From an uncultured Gemmiger sp. (GTDB taxonomy: Bacteria; Bacillota; Clostridia; Oscillospirales; Ruminococcaceae), in NCBI GenBank assembly GCA_944382785.1, contig CALWNO010000029.1, positions 1-32,086 of the forward strand: a DNA stretch of 32,086 nucleotides. Reading direction: 5' to 3'. The notes beneath the pieces were generated by a model that searched no databases, was not told the origin of the DNA, and saw only the letters and a list, made by a program, of their open reading frames with translations. Positions within the stretch are counted from its first letter, which is position 1. The number at the start of each line of letters is the position of its first letter. Below are positions 1 through 9,100 of this stretch, piece after piece. A program made the translations under genes and the position numbers.

Positions 1-156
1 ATCTGCATTTCGGACAACGCCGCCCGCCAGGTGGCCACCGCGGCGCTGCTCAAGCGGTCTCTCAAGGAGATCCACGCCCTGGGCGGGGATTATGTCTCGG
101 TGCTGCTGGGCAAAGAACCGGCCTGGACTGCCCATTATGCACCGGCTGTGGTATAA
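1..156 (+). CDS. 3' end of an unrecognised protein (truncated by window edge)
   Basis: The frame is open from the first base to a TAA at 154-156 and gives the last 51 residues of a protein. It begins ICISDNAARQVATAALLKRS and ends in HYAPAVV. The codon choice (third-position G/C) matches the neighbouring genes, which supports it as coding. I do not recognise the family from this tail, which looks mainly helical with a hydrophobic end. It runs in the same direction as the RpiR regulator that starts 31 bases later, so it may belong to the pathway that regulator controls, but this is inference. The stop codon overlaps the putative -10 box of the regulator's promoter. Confidence 0.6.
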   Translation: MCISDNAARQVATAALLKRSLKEIHALGGDYVSVLLGKEPAWTAHYAPAVV

Positions 157-157
157 T
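129..157 (+). promoter_or_regulatory. Putative promoter of the RpiR-type regulator
   Basis: A perfect TATAAT lies at 152-157, with a weak -35-like TGCCCA at 129-134 and 17 bases between them. The -10 box overlaps the stop codon of the upstream gene and sits in a short GTAT-A-ATAC dyad. The transcript would start about 25 bases before the regulator's ATG. Confidence 0.5.
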
Positions 158-187
158 ACAGACATAATTATCCTGGGGAGTGTATCT

Positions 188-1012
188 ATGCCGCTGCAAT
201 TTCCGCAAAGTCCCGAAAAACTGACCCCTGCCGAACGCCGCCTGCTGGAATTCATCGAGAGCCACCGGGAAGAGTTTCTCTTCATGACCATCGGGCAGCT
301 GTCGGCGGACCTGGGCGTGTCGGAAGCCACCATCTCCCGGTTTGCCCGGCATCTGGGCTGCCAGGATTTCAAGCAGCTGAAAAACCAGGTGCTGGCCCAG
401 AACCATCTGGAGGGCCCGGCGGGCAAGCTGGCCCGCACGGTGCTGGCCGACGGCGAGTTTGACCCCCACCGCTACCTGATGCAGCAGCAGACCTGCCTGC
501 AAAAAACCATGGACGCCCTGGATCCTGCCGCCTTCGAGGAAGCCGTGGAGGCGCTGCTCTCTGCCCGGCGGGTCTTCATCCAGGCAAAAAGCGCTTCGGC
601 GTCCATGGGTCAGCTGCTGTTTTTCCGGCTGCGGCGGCTGGGTCTGCCGGTGGAGCTGCTGCCCGGCAGCGGCTCCGAACTGCTGGAAGGGCTGGTCCAG
701 GCCGGGCAAGGGGACCTTGTGGTGTTTTTCGGCTTCTCCAAGGTCTCGGCGGAAGGACGCATGATCCTGCGCCGGCAGCGGGAGGCGGGCTACCGCACCC
801 TCTGCTTTACCGGGCGGCTGCATCCTCCCGCCGAGGAACGGGCGGACCTGAACCTGTACGTTTACCGCGGCACCGAGAAGGAATACCACTCCATGACGGC
901 GGCCGCCGCTCTGGTGGACACCCTGGTGGTGGCGGCTTCCCAGCGGCTGGGCGCCGACGGCGCCGCCCGCCTGAAAGAACTGCACCGGATGAAACAGGAA
1001 TTCGGTGGATGA
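188..1012 (+). CDS. MurR/RpiR family transcriptional regulator (HTH + SIS domain)
   Basis: The product is 274 residues. Residues 1-80 form the RpiR-type helix-turn-helix, with LTPAERRLLEFIESH followed by the recognition-helix signature LGVSEATISRFARHLG. Residues about 105-255 form a SIS (sugar isomerase) phosphosugar-binding domain, seen in AKSASASMGQLLFFRLRRLG and VVFFGFSKVSAEG. Family members sense phosphorylated sugars and repress or activate sugar catabolic genes. The start is the ATG at 188, preceded by GGGGAG; the longer in-frame start at 92 lies inside the upstream gene and has no ribosome site. The domain length is normal for the family. The effector sugar cannot be read from sequence. 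It is followed by a perfect hairpin terminator, so it ends its transcription unit. Confidence 0.9.
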   Translation: MPLQFPQSPEKLTPAERRLLEFIESHREEFLFMTIGQLSADLGVSEATISRFARHLGCQDFKQLKNQVLAQNHLEGPAGKLARTVLADGEFDPHRYLMQQQTCLQKTMDALDPAAFEEAVEALLSARRVFIQAKSASASMGQLLFFRLRRLGLPVELLPGSGSELLEGLVQAGQGDLVVFFGFSKVSAEGRMILRRQREAGYRTLCFTGRLHPPAEERADLNLYVYRGTEKEYHSMTAAAALVDTLVVAASQRLGADGAARLKELHRMKQEFGG

Positions 1013-1019
1013 CATCCCA

Positions 1020-1051
1020 AAAGAGCCCGCAGCCTAGGCTGCGGGCTCTTT
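1020..1051. terminator. Bidirectional intrinsic terminator
   Basis: A perfect inverted repeat has AAAGAGCCCGCAGCC on the left arm and GGCTGCGGGCTCTTT on the right, with almost no loop (TA). The A run on the left and the T run on the right let it serve both the RpiR gene (plus) and the AraC gene (minus). Confidence 0.85.
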
Positions 1052-1167
1052 CAATGCACGTACAATCGCCAGGGCAGGCTTTCCTCCTTGAGCAGCCTGG
1101 TCAAGCCGGCGGAAAGGACCCGGCGGGCACACAGGAGGGAAGCCGGCACCACAACAATGGATTGTGG

Positions 1168-2424
1168 CTATTTGCCTGTTCCTCGCCGCGTGGCGGAGGG
1201 ATGCAGGGTGTTCTGGTACTGTCTGGGCGACAGTCCATAGGCTTTTTTGAACCGTCGGATGAAATAGTTTACGTCATTGTAGCCGCAGGAGGTCGCGATT
1301 GCTGTGACAGACAGCGTGGAGGAATTGAGCAGAACGATGGCATGGCGCAGGCGCACCTGATGGATGAAATCTGTCAGGGTACTGCCGGTCTCCTTGCGGA
1401 ATAAATCCGAAAGGTAGGTTCTGGACAGGTTGAACATTTTGGCAAAATACCGGAGACTCAATTCTTCGGTGTAATGGAAATCAATATAGGAGACGATCTG
1501 CCGGGTCACATCGGAATAGCCTTTCATGGCGTGGTTTTTGACCAGGAAACAGTATTCCCGGATCATATCGGACATCAGGGCATCCAGCCCTTCGGGATTA
1601 CCAATCCGGTTGATCTCGGTGGCAAAGTGGGTGGAAAGCTCATCAATGTACAAAGGATGCACGCCTGCCAGCTCCACGGTTTTGCGGCACAGAGAATTCA
1701 TGATCACCATGCGGTGTCGCTGGTCCTCCAGAGGGGTATCAGCCCTGGCCCGGATGTGGTAGCGGATCAGTTTGGTGTGGCAGGCCATCGCCTTTTCGTA
1801 GTCGCCGGATGCAATGGCAAGTAACAGGGCGTTCTCCTCCGAATACCTTTGCTCCACGCTGGCCCGTGCAATCTGGGGGTCTTTCCGGACAACGAACTCC
1901 TTCGCCTGAATGGGAGGGAGGGCATTGCCGGTGTCGGGAAAGCAGGCCGGATGGTACTGCCGTTGGAACAGCCCGGAGGCCAGATACAGCACCAGACATT
2001 CCAGGCTGTCCACTTCCGAAATGACCGGGGCGGTGTTGTAATACTCACACAGGTCAGGCAGCAGCCGGCCGGGAAGCCGGGCACGGTTGATGATGGCCAG
2101 AACAGAGTCCCGGTCATGTTGCATGGTTTGAAATGGCCCTATGGAAACCAGATGTCCGGCAACAGAAACCTCATCGCTGTCTGTGGGAATCCGCAGGAAC
2201 AGGTACAGCAGATCGAATTCGTCCCGCATCCGGACCAGTGTGTCTGCCGGTACCCGCCGGTCAAGAAAGTCATAGGCCTCTGCATAGGAAAAATTTTCAA
2301 ACAGCATGGCCCGCAGCCGGTTGTCCATCTGGCAAAGACCGGCCGGATCACCTGCGATCAGATGAACGCTGATATTGGCGATGCTCAGCGCTTTGGTCAG
2401 CAATTCCAAAGAAGAGGCAGGCAT
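1168..2424 (-). CDS. AraC family transcriptional regulator, likely for beta-glucuronidase
   Basis: The product is 418 residues. The last ~100 residues are a two-HTH AraC domain: YFAKMFNLSRTYLSDLFRKE is the first HTH region and IATSCGYNDVNYFIRRFKKA the second, ending in YGLSPRQYQ. The N-terminal ~300 residues are a long sensory region without a motif I can name and without transmembrane segments. The start is the ATG at 2424, preceded by GGAGG at good spacing; an upstream in-frame ATG at 2448 has no such site. The gene is divergent from the beta-glucuronidase across 154 bases, the usual layout for a local activator, so it probably responds to glucuronides or glucuronic acid (inference). Its base composition is visibly less GC-rich than most of the window. 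Confidence 0.88.
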   Translation of the reverse strand: MPASSLELLTKALSIANISVHLIAGDPAGLCQMDNRLRAMLFENFSYAEAYDFLDRRVPADTLVRMRDEFDLLYLFLRIPTDSDEVSVAGHLVSIGPFQTMQHDRDSVLAIINRARLPGRLLPDLCEYYNTAPVISEVDSLECLVLYLASGLFQRQYHPACFPDTGNALPPIQAKEFVVRKDPQIARASVEQRYSEENALLLAIASGDYEKAMACHTKLIRYHIRARADTPLEDQRHRMVIMNSLCRKTVELAGVHPLYIDELSTHFATEINRIGNPEGLDALMSDMIREYCFLVKNHAMKGYSDVTRQIVSYIDFHYTEELSLRYFAKMFNLSRTYLSDLFRKETGSTLTDFIHQVRLRHAIVLLNSSTLSVTAIATSCGYNDVNYFIRRFKKAYGLSPRQYQNTLHPSATRRGTGK

Positions 2425-2487
2425 AACGTTCCTCCACAATGTATACAAAAAAGAGTACGATTTTCAGCTAAAGTCACAAACGAAATA

Positions 2488-2515
2488 TTGTGCTATTATT
2501 GCGGTATTTTATCAT
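2488..2515 (+). promoter_or_regulatory. Possible promoter of the beta-glucuronidase gene
   Basis: TTGTGC at 2488-2493 and TATCAT at 2510-2515 are separated by 16 bases, within the AT-rich divergent intergenic region 2425-2578. Both boxes are imperfect, as expected for a promoter needing an AraC activator. A transcript from here would carry a leader of about 55 bases. Confidence 0.35.
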
Positions 2516-2578
2516 AGCTTTCCTTGCACCGCAAGTCTTATGATAAAAGCGAAAAATGCTAAGAAAGGATCATGATCT

Positions 2579-4384
2579 ATGCTGTATCCCATTCTGACCC
2601 CGTCCCGGCTGCTCTGTGATTTAAGCGGTGTCTGGGATTTCAAACTGGACAACGGCGAAGGCTTTGAGGAAGGCTGGTACAAGGCGCCGCTGCAGGACCC
2701 CATGACCATGCCGGTGCCTGCCTCCTACAATGATATCAAAGAGGGCGTGGACTTCCGCGACCATGTGGGTTGGGTGTTCTATCAGCGCAAGATCTCGGTG
2801 CCGGCTTTTGCCAAAAGCCAGCGCATCCTGCTGCGCTGTGAGGCGGTGACCCATCACGCCCGGGTGTACCTCAACGGACAGCTGCTGTGTGAGCACAAAG
2901 GCGGTTTCCTGCCCTTTGAGGTGGAAATCAACGAGGCCCTGAAGGATGGCCAGGACAACCTTCTGACCATTGCCGTCAGCAACCGCATCGACTATACCAC
3001 CCTGCCGGTTGGCACCACCAAAAGCATCCTCAATGGCGGTATGCCCCAGAGTGAGACGGCATCCAAGGGCAACAACCCGAACTTTGACTTCTTCAACTAT
3101 GCGGGCATCAACCGGCCGGTGAAGATCTATACCACCCCCAAAGACTATATCGCCGATATTACCGTGGTGCCGGAAGTTTCCGGCGCCGATGCACAGCTGA
3201 CCTACACGGTGGACACCGTGGGCCGGGGCGGCTGCCGCGTGGAAGTGCTGGACCGGGAAGGACGGCTGGTGACCGAAGCACAGGGCACGGCCGGGGTGCT
3301 GACCATCCACAATGTGCACCTGTGGCAGCCGCTGAATGCTTATCTCTATGACATCCGGGTCACCTTCGGCAGCGACGTTTACACGCTGCCGTACGGTGTA
3401 CGCACCGTGCGGGTGGAAGGGACAAAGTTCCTGATCAACGGCAAGCCCTTCTACTTCAAGGGCTACGGCCGCCATGAAGATACCTTCCCCAACGGCCGCG
3501 GCATGAACCTGGCCATGAACGTGAAGGATGTTTCGCTGATGAAGTGGCAGGGGGCCAACAGCTTCCGGACCAGTCACTATCCTTACAGCGAGGAGATGAT
3601 GCGCCTGTGTGATGAGGAAGGGTTCGTGATCATCGACGAGACCACCGCGGTGGGCGTGAATCTGAGCTTCGGCGGCGGTGCCAATTTCGGCGGCCAGGCT
3701 GTGGGAACTTTTGATAAAGAGCACGGCGTCCAGACCCAGGAACATCACAAGGAGGTCATCCGTGATCTGATCGCCCGGGATAAGAACCACGCCTGTGTGG
3801 TGATGTGGAGCATTGCCAATGAGCCGGATTCCACCTCGGAAGGCGCCTATGACTACTTTGCCCCGCTGTTTGCGCTGGCGAGGGAACTGGACCCCCAGAA
3901 GCGCCCCTGCACCCTGGTGGATGTGCAGTCCGGCGCAGCGCCCAAGGATGACTGCGTTTCCAGCCTGGCGGATGTGGTCTGCCTGAACCGCTACTACGGC
4001 TGGTACTATGGCGGCCCCGACCTGAAGGCCTCGGAGCGGGCCCTGCGTGCCGAACTGGATGCCTGGCGGGAGATCGGCAAGCCGGTGGTCTTTACCGAGT
4101 TCGGCGCCGATACGGTGATGGGCCTGCATGACACCACCCCGGTTCTGTACACCGAGGAGTACCAGGTGGACTATTATGAGATGAACACCCGCGTTTTTGA
4201 TGACTACGACTTTGTCATCGGTGAGCAGGTCTGGAACTTTGCCGATTTTGCCACCAGCCAGGGTCTGCTGCGCGTACAGGGCAACAAGAAGGGCCTGTTC
4301 ACCCGGGACCGCAAACCCAAGCTGGCCGCCCACTACTTCCGCCGCCGGTGGCATGCCATTCCGGACTTTGACTACAAAAAGTAA
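2579..4384 (+). CDS. uidA: Beta-glucuronidase, glycoside hydrolase family 2
   Basis: The 601-residue product hydrolyses beta-D-glucuronides with retention of configuration. The layout is the standard GH2 one: jelly-roll sugar-binding domain (about 1-180), immunoglobulin-like domain (about 180-275) and TIM barrel (about 275-600). The acid/base Glu415 is in WSIANEPDS and the nucleophile Glu507 in TEFGAD. The glucuronate-recognition N-x-K motif is present as Asn569-Lys571 in GNKKGLFTRDRKPK, separating it from beta-galactosidases. A segment around residues 360-390 (LSFGGGANFGG) corresponds in place to the active-site loop 1 of E. coli enzyme, the type associated with small drug glucuronides. There is no signal peptide, so it is cytosolic. 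AAGGA precedes the ATG. It is followed by its own terminator and is divergent from an AraC regulator. No glucuronide transporter is adjacent. Confidence 0.96.
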   Translation: MLYPILTPSRLLCDLSGVWDFKLDNGEGFEEGWYKAPLQDPMTMPVPASYNDIKEGVDFRDHVGWVFYQRKISVPAFAKSQRILLRCEAVTHHARVYLNGQLLCEHKGGFLPFEVEINEALKDGQDNLLTIAVSNRIDYTTLPVGTTKSILNGGMPQSETASKGNNPNFDFFNYAGINRPVKIYTTPKDYIADITVVPEVSGADAQLTYTVDTVGRGGCRVEVLDREGRLVTEAQGTAGVLTIHNVHLWQPLNAYLYDIRVTFGSDVYTLPYGVRTVRVEGTKFLINGKPFYFKGYGRHEDTFPNGRGMNLAMNVKDVSLMKWQGANSFRTSHYPYSEEMMRLCDEEGFVIIDETTAVGVNLSFGGGANFGGQAVGTFDKEHGVQTQEHHKEVIRDLIARDKNHACVVMWSIANEPDSTSEGAYDYFAPLFALARELDPQKRPCTLVDVQSGAAPKDDCVSSLADVVCLNRYYGWYYGGPDLKASERALRAELDAWREIGKPVVFTEFGADTVMGLHDTTPVLYTEEYQVDYYEMNTRVFDDYDFVIGEQVWNFADFATSQGLLRVQGNKKGLFTRDRKPKLAAHYFRRRWHAIPDFDYKK

Positions 4385-4466
4385 GGCCCGGTGCTTTCTC
4401 TCTCTTTTGCCGTGTGCCTCTCTTCCGTTGTCGGGCTCATAACCTGACGAATCCTCTCATACGGCC

Positions 4467-4500
4467 AAAGGGCTCCCCTGCGTACACAGGGGAGCCCTTT
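4467..4500 (+). terminator. Intrinsic terminator after uidA
   Basis: A 14-bp perfect stem, AAAGGGCTCCCCTG paired with CAGGGGAGCCCTTT, closes a 6-base loop. The T run is short (three Ts), but the stem is very stable and sits between two transcription units. Confidence 0.75.
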
Positions 4501-4529
4501 GCATAATCCCGCCTCCGCTGCCTTATACT
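4499..4529 (+). promoter_or_regulatory. Possible promoter of the ferritin-like gene
   Basis: A good -10 box TATACT lies at 4524-4529. The only -35-like element is TTGCAT at 4499-4504 with a long 19-base spacer. The position, 31 bases before the ATG, fits; the assignment is weak. Confidence 0.3.
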
Positions 4530-4559
4530 ACGGAAGAACAAACTGCAAGGAGGAACTGT

Positions 4560-5819
4560 ATGAATCCTTTTGAAGAGAAGCCTTCCCGGAAAGCCGGGGC
4601 GTTCCAGAGCTGGAAAAGTCTGTATCCAAAAGCCTACTGCAAGGACGAAACGGACGCTTATACCAAGGTGCGGATTATCCTGATGACCGGGGCCGAGTAT
4701 GAGGCCGTGTGGTTCGGTCACCAGTTCCACCGCCACTGCACCGACAACGATCTGCGCCGGGAGCTGGCGGTGGTGCGGCGGCAGGAGCAGCAGCAACAGC
4801 ACCAGCTGGCCTACCTGAAACCCGCCGACGAGACCCAGCTGGAAACTACCATCACCTACGAGCAGCTGGCGGTGGACCTGACCGCCATCCTGGCCCAGCG
4901 GGAGCCGGACCCCTATGTGGTGAAGGCGCTGAACTTTGCCCTGCTGGAGGACTTTGACCATCTGTACCGGTATGCGGACCTGCTGGAGATGGAGCAGGGC
5001 ATCCGGGCGGAACAGCTGGTGGGGGGCTACACCGAGATCATGCCCGGACGGCCCACCATCGCCCACCACCGTCATCCGGTGGACAGCGTCCGCCGGGCCT
5101 GCGATTTCAAGAAAGCGGATCTGCGCACCATGCTGGACACCTGTACCATCACCGCCGCAGAACAGCAGACAATGAACTACTATATGAATCTGGGCGCCTT
5201 CTACCCCAACGACCTGGGCCGGCGGCTGTACCAGGAGATCGGCATGGTGGAGGAACAGCACGTCACCCAGTACGGGGCCCTCATGGACCCCGGCTGCACC
5301 TGGCTGGAGAATCTGCTGCTCCACGAGTACAACGAGTGCTACCTCTACTGGTCCTGTTTTGAGACCGAGACCGACGACGCGGTGAAGAAGATCTGGGAGC
5401 GGTATTTCGATATGGAGGTGGGGCACCTGCACAAGGCGGCCCGGCTGCTGCAACAGTATGAGGGCAAGGAATGGCAGCAGGTGCTGCCCCAGGGCGAGTT
5501 CCCGGAACTGCTCCGCTTTGCCCCTCAGATCGACTACGTGCGCAAGGTGCTGAAGAACACGGTGGAGCTCACCGCCGCCGGGGAGGACTACCTGCCCGTT
5601 GACCAGGCGGCCCCGGATTCCCCCTTCTTCCAGTACCAGGAAGCGGTGAACAAGGGCGGCCCCGAGGCGGTGCCCAGCCATTGCGTCATCCGGGACTACC
5701 AGGAGAAGAACGGGGAGGACTACCGCTACCAGACCAAGAAGCACCCCGTCCCCGCCCTGTCGGACCGCACCACCGACAACACCCAGCTGGGGTGCGTGCC
5801 CGGTGCAGCCAAAAACTGA
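4560..5819 (+). CDS. Ferritin-like diiron protein of unknown function
   Basis: The product is 419 residues and soluble. Residues about 120-305 hold four helices with the spacing and ligands of a ferritin-like diiron site: Glu130/His134 in ALLEDFDHL, Glu231-x-x-His234 in MVEEQHVTQY, Glu256 and Glu259 in LLHEYNECY, and Glu286-x-x-His289 in DMEVGHLHK. The N-terminal ~115 residues include a polar, Gln-rich stretch (QEQQQQHQ), and the C-terminal ~100 residues are an extension I do not recognise. Ferritin-like folds store iron or use a diiron centre for redox chemistry; which applies here cannot be told. AAGGAGGA lies seven bases before the ATG. The gene stands alone between two terminators. A catalase- or rubrerythrin-like function is possible, but no rubredoxin Cys pair is visible. 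Confidence 0.75.
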   Translation: MNPFEEKPSRKAGAFQSWKSLYPKAYCKDETDAYTKVRIILMTGAEYEAVWFGHQFHRHCTDNDLRRELAVVRRQEQQQQHQLAYLKPADETQLETTITYEQLAVDLTAILAQREPDPYVVKALNFALLEDFDHLYRYADLLEMEQGIRAEQLVGGYTEIMPGRPTIAHHRHPVDSVRRACDFKKADLRTMLDTCTITAAEQQTMNYYMNLGAFYPNDLGRRLYQEIGMVEEQHVTQYGALMDPGCTWLENLLLHEYNECYLYWSCFETETDDAVKKIWERYFDMEVGHLHKAARLLQQYEGKEWQQVLPQGEFPELLRFAPQIDYVRKVLKNTVELTAAGEDYLPVDQAAPDSPFFQYQEAVNKGGPEAVPSHCVIRDYQEKNGEDYRYQTKKHPVPALSDRTTDNTQLGCVPGAAKN

Positions 5820-5846
5820 CCTGAAAAATTGCCCAATTTTTTCAAA

Positions 5847-5875
5847 GCCCAGGCTCCGGCCCGGGCATCTTTTTT
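5847..5875 (+). terminator. Intrinsic terminator after the ferritin-like gene
   Basis: The hairpin pairs GCCCAGG with CCCGGGC (one A-C mismatch) around a CTCCGG loop and is followed by ATC and a run of Ts. Confidence 0.6.
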
Positions 5876-6032
5876 GTCGGTTGTGCGGCTTTTCGACAAA
5901 ATTCGGCCAGACGGGGAAGCTTGGAGAGTTAAACCTTTGTGGAACCTGCAAAAGAACCTCCGGAATTTTAGGTAAATTTTCTTGCGTTCCTCCAAAAATT
6001 GATCACATTCGAATAATTTGTACATTTTACTA

Positions 6033-6061
6033 CGGACATTTCCGGTTCAGTGTGCTATACT
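6033..6061 (+). promoter_or_regulatory. Promoter of the NRPS-like gene
   Basis: CGGACA at 6033-6038 (four of six -35 bases) and TATACT at 6056-6061 are separated by exactly 17 bases. The -10 box carries the TGn extension (TGCTATACT). Transcription would start near 6068, leaving a leader of about 98 bases. Confidence 0.65.
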
Positions 6062-6068
6062 CAAGACA

Positions 6069-6090
6069 GCGCTTCGGAAAAAAGGAGCGC
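6069..6090 (+). promoter_or_regulatory. 5'-end hairpin in the NRPS-like gene's leader
   Basis: GCGCTTC (6069-6075) pairs with GGAGCGC (6084-6090), one pair being G-U, around a purine loop GGAAAAAA. It would form at or within a base or two of the predicted transcript start, a position that often stabilises mRNA. It is not a recognised riboswitch. Confidence 0.4.
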
Positions 6091-6165
6091 AGGAAAGAGA
6101 AAAAATTGAACAGCTGGTCAAACAAAGATTTTGGAACACGGTGTGACACTTTCAGGAGGAAAACT

Positions 6166-9100
6166 ATGATAACCTACGAGAACACCAAAACAGTGTATGA
6201 CCTGGTAGAAAATGCGGGAAAAGAATACGGCGACAGAGTCTTTTTGCGGTATGAAGACAACGACGTTGTCTATGATGTGACCTATGCCAAATTTGTGGAG
6301 GAGTGCCATGCCATTGCCGCCTGGGTCAAGGAACAGGATGCAGTGGTGGGTCACAAGGTCCAGGTGGGGCTGCTGGGCAGCAGCAGCCATCACTACCTGG
6401 CGGTGATGCTGGGCGTCATGGCCAACGGCAATACGGTGGTGCCCCTGGACGTGCAGCTGGATGTGGCGGGCCTGACCGACTGCCTGACCCGTGCGGATGT
6501 GGATATCCTGTTCTATGACTGGGAGCACGCCCCCCTGGTGGAAGGGGTCAAGGACGCCTGCCCCCGGGTCAGGAGCTACATCTCTTTGCAGCACGGCAAG
6601 CATGTGCCCTGCTCCGACAATCTGCTGAAGGAATTCGCCGGCCGCCGGGTCACCCCCGACGTTTCGGAAAACGACTGCGCCATGATCCTGTTCACCTCCG
6701 GCACCACCGGACGGGGCAAGGGGGTCATGCTGTCCAACCGGAACCTGATTGACAACACCTTCTCCTCCACCACCACCGACGATGGCGCGCAGGAAGTGTA
6801 CCTGAACATCCTGCCCATCCATCACGTTTTCTGCATCAACAGCGACGTGTTGGCAGGCATGCGGTACGGGGTGCTGCTCTGCCTCAACCGGGACCTGAGC
6901 AAGCTGGCGGACCACCTGAAACTGTTCCAGCCCACCTCCTTCCGGGCGGTGCCCATGGTGGCCAAGGCTCTGTTCAACCGGCTGATGATGATCAAGACCC
7001 AGCACCCGGAGATGACCACCCAGCAGCTGAAGGAGGAAGTGTTCGGCAGCCGTCTGCGCAAGATCGTCTGCGGCGGCGGGTACCTGACCCCGGAACTGGC
7101 CAAGAATTACCAGGACCTGGGCATCCTCATCGGCCAGGGCTACGGCATGTCTGAGTGCTCGCCCGTCATCTCTGCCCCCGACTGGGACCGCCCGGACAAG
7201 GTGGCCTCGGTGGGCAAGGTGGTGGACCGGTGCCAGGTGCGCATTGTGGACGGGGAGATACAGGTCAAGAGCCCCTCGGTGATGATGGGCTACTATAAGG
7301 ACCCGGAGAACACCGCCGAAGCCCTGACCGAGGACGGATGGCTGCGTACCGGGGACCTGGGTCATTTGGACGAGGAGGGCTTTTTGTACCTCACCGGCCG
7401 GAAAAAGAATCTGATCGTTCTCAGCAACGGGGAAAACGTGGCCCCGGAGCAGATCGAGAACATGTTTGACGATGAGCCCATTGTGGAGGACATTCTGGTG
7501 TTCGAGGAGAACGACACCATCACCGCCGAGGTATACCCCAACTTCCGGTACGCCGAGGATATGGACATCCCCGATATCCAGGCCGCCGTGGGGCAGACCG
7601 TTGCCAAGATCAACCAGCAGCTGCCCACCTTCAAGCGCATCCTCCATTTCCGGGTACGCAAAACCCCCTTTGAAAAAACCAGCTCCCGGAAGATCAAGCG
7701 CACCCACTACTTCAGCCAGAAGCAGGCCGAGGAGGAAAACCGCAAAAAGCGCATCCTGCCCCAGAACGAACTGCAGCAGAAGCTCTATGACGCTGTGGCC
7801 GGTGTGCTGGGCCACCAGGATTTCGGCATCGATACCGATTTTTACCAGGCAGGCATGGATTCCATGGGCAGCGTGATGCTGCTCACCGACCTGTCCGAAA
7901 AGATGGATTTCTCCATCACCCTGGACGACCTGATGGCCCATGCCAGCGTGCAGAAGCTGGAGGCCTACTACCAGGAAAAGCAGCAGGAGGAAAAGGTGGA
8001 CTACACCCCCCGGGCGGTGTACCCCCTCACCAACATGCAGATCTACTTTGCCTACGTCATGCGGGGCAACACCACCGCCAACCTGCCCTCCCTCATCCAT
8101 CTGGACCCCAGCGTGGACCTGCAGCGGCTCCAGACCGCAGTGGCCGACCTGTTTGACGTTCATCCCGGCCTCAAGGCCGTCATCCAGATGGACGACGGTG
8201 CCTACAAGAGCTTCCGCCATGACGAGATCCGGGTCAACGTGCCCATCTGCCGTCAGAGCGACGAGGAGTTCGCCCGGACCCGGGAGCATCTGCTGGTGCC
8301 CTTCCTCTACGGCAAGGACGAGCCCCTGTACCACGTGGGCATCTACCAGACCGACAGCGCCAACTACCTGTTCCTGGACGTGGGCCACATTGTGGGTGAC
8401 GGCATGACTCTGAAGATTTTGTTTGAGGACCTGAACCGTCTGTACGCCGGGGAGAAGGTGGAGAAGGAAGCCTACACCCTCTTTGAATACGTGCTGGACG
8501 AGAAGGACTGGGAAAGCAAGGGCAAGCGGACCCAGGATATCCAGTATTACCGGGAGCTGCTGCAGGGCGCCCGCATCAAAAAGAGCATCCTGAACCGGAA
8601 GGACTTCCACGACCTGGACCACGGGGAGAACGCCTCCCTGAAGGGCCGGTTCACCGTCAGCCCCAACCAGCTCAATGCCTTCTGCCGCCAGCACAAGGTG
8701 TCCGAGAACGTCATGTTCCTCACCGCCTTCAACTACTGCATCTCCATCTTCAGCAATGAGAAGGATGTGGTCAGCAGCAGCATCCACAGTGGCCGTACCG
8801 ACAGCCGCTGGACCCGTCTGGCCGGGCCTCTGTTCCTGAGCTACCTGTTCCGGTACACCAACCGGGCCCACGAGACGGTGCCCCAGCTGCTGTCCCGGTC
8901 CGCCCGGCAGATCATGGAGACCATGCGGTGCCATATCTCCTGCCTGCATTCCGACGAAATGTTCTTCCAGTACCAGGGCGACATCCTGAACCTGGACGAG
9001 ATCGGCGGCGCCCCCGCCCACCGGGAGCACATCCAGCTGGACTCCCTGCCTTTCCATCTGCAGGTCATGTCCAACGCCAAGGGCTTCTATTTCTACGAGC

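Larger units (their letters stand above)
5820..6165 (+). other. 346-base gene-free stretch: terminator, promoter and structured leader
   Basis: This stretch separates the ferritin-like gene from the NRPS-like gene. From left to right it holds a hairpin terminator (5847-5875), about 150 bases where I see no gene, a good extended -10 promoter (6033-6061), and a leader of about 100 bases that begins with a 7-bp hairpin. An in-frame upstream extension of the synthetase gene runs through it, but it has no ribosome site and poor coding character, so I treat it as non-coding. Confidence 0.7.

Noticed and set aside
2483-2509. Imperfect AAATA/TATTT dyad in the AraC-uidA intergenic region
   Set aside because: Only the outer five bases pair and AT-rich spacers give such arms by chance. 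AraC proteins usually bind direct repeats.
2621-4354. Long open frame on the strand opposite uidA
   Set aside because: It mirrors the codon positions of a clear GH2 enzyme in GC-rich DNA and has no ribosome site or domain.
6005-6041. Three ACATT elements upstream of the NRPS-like gene as LytTR repeats
   Set aside because: Their spacing (17 and 14 bases) does not fit the 21-base period and the core differs from the repeats at 9899-9940.
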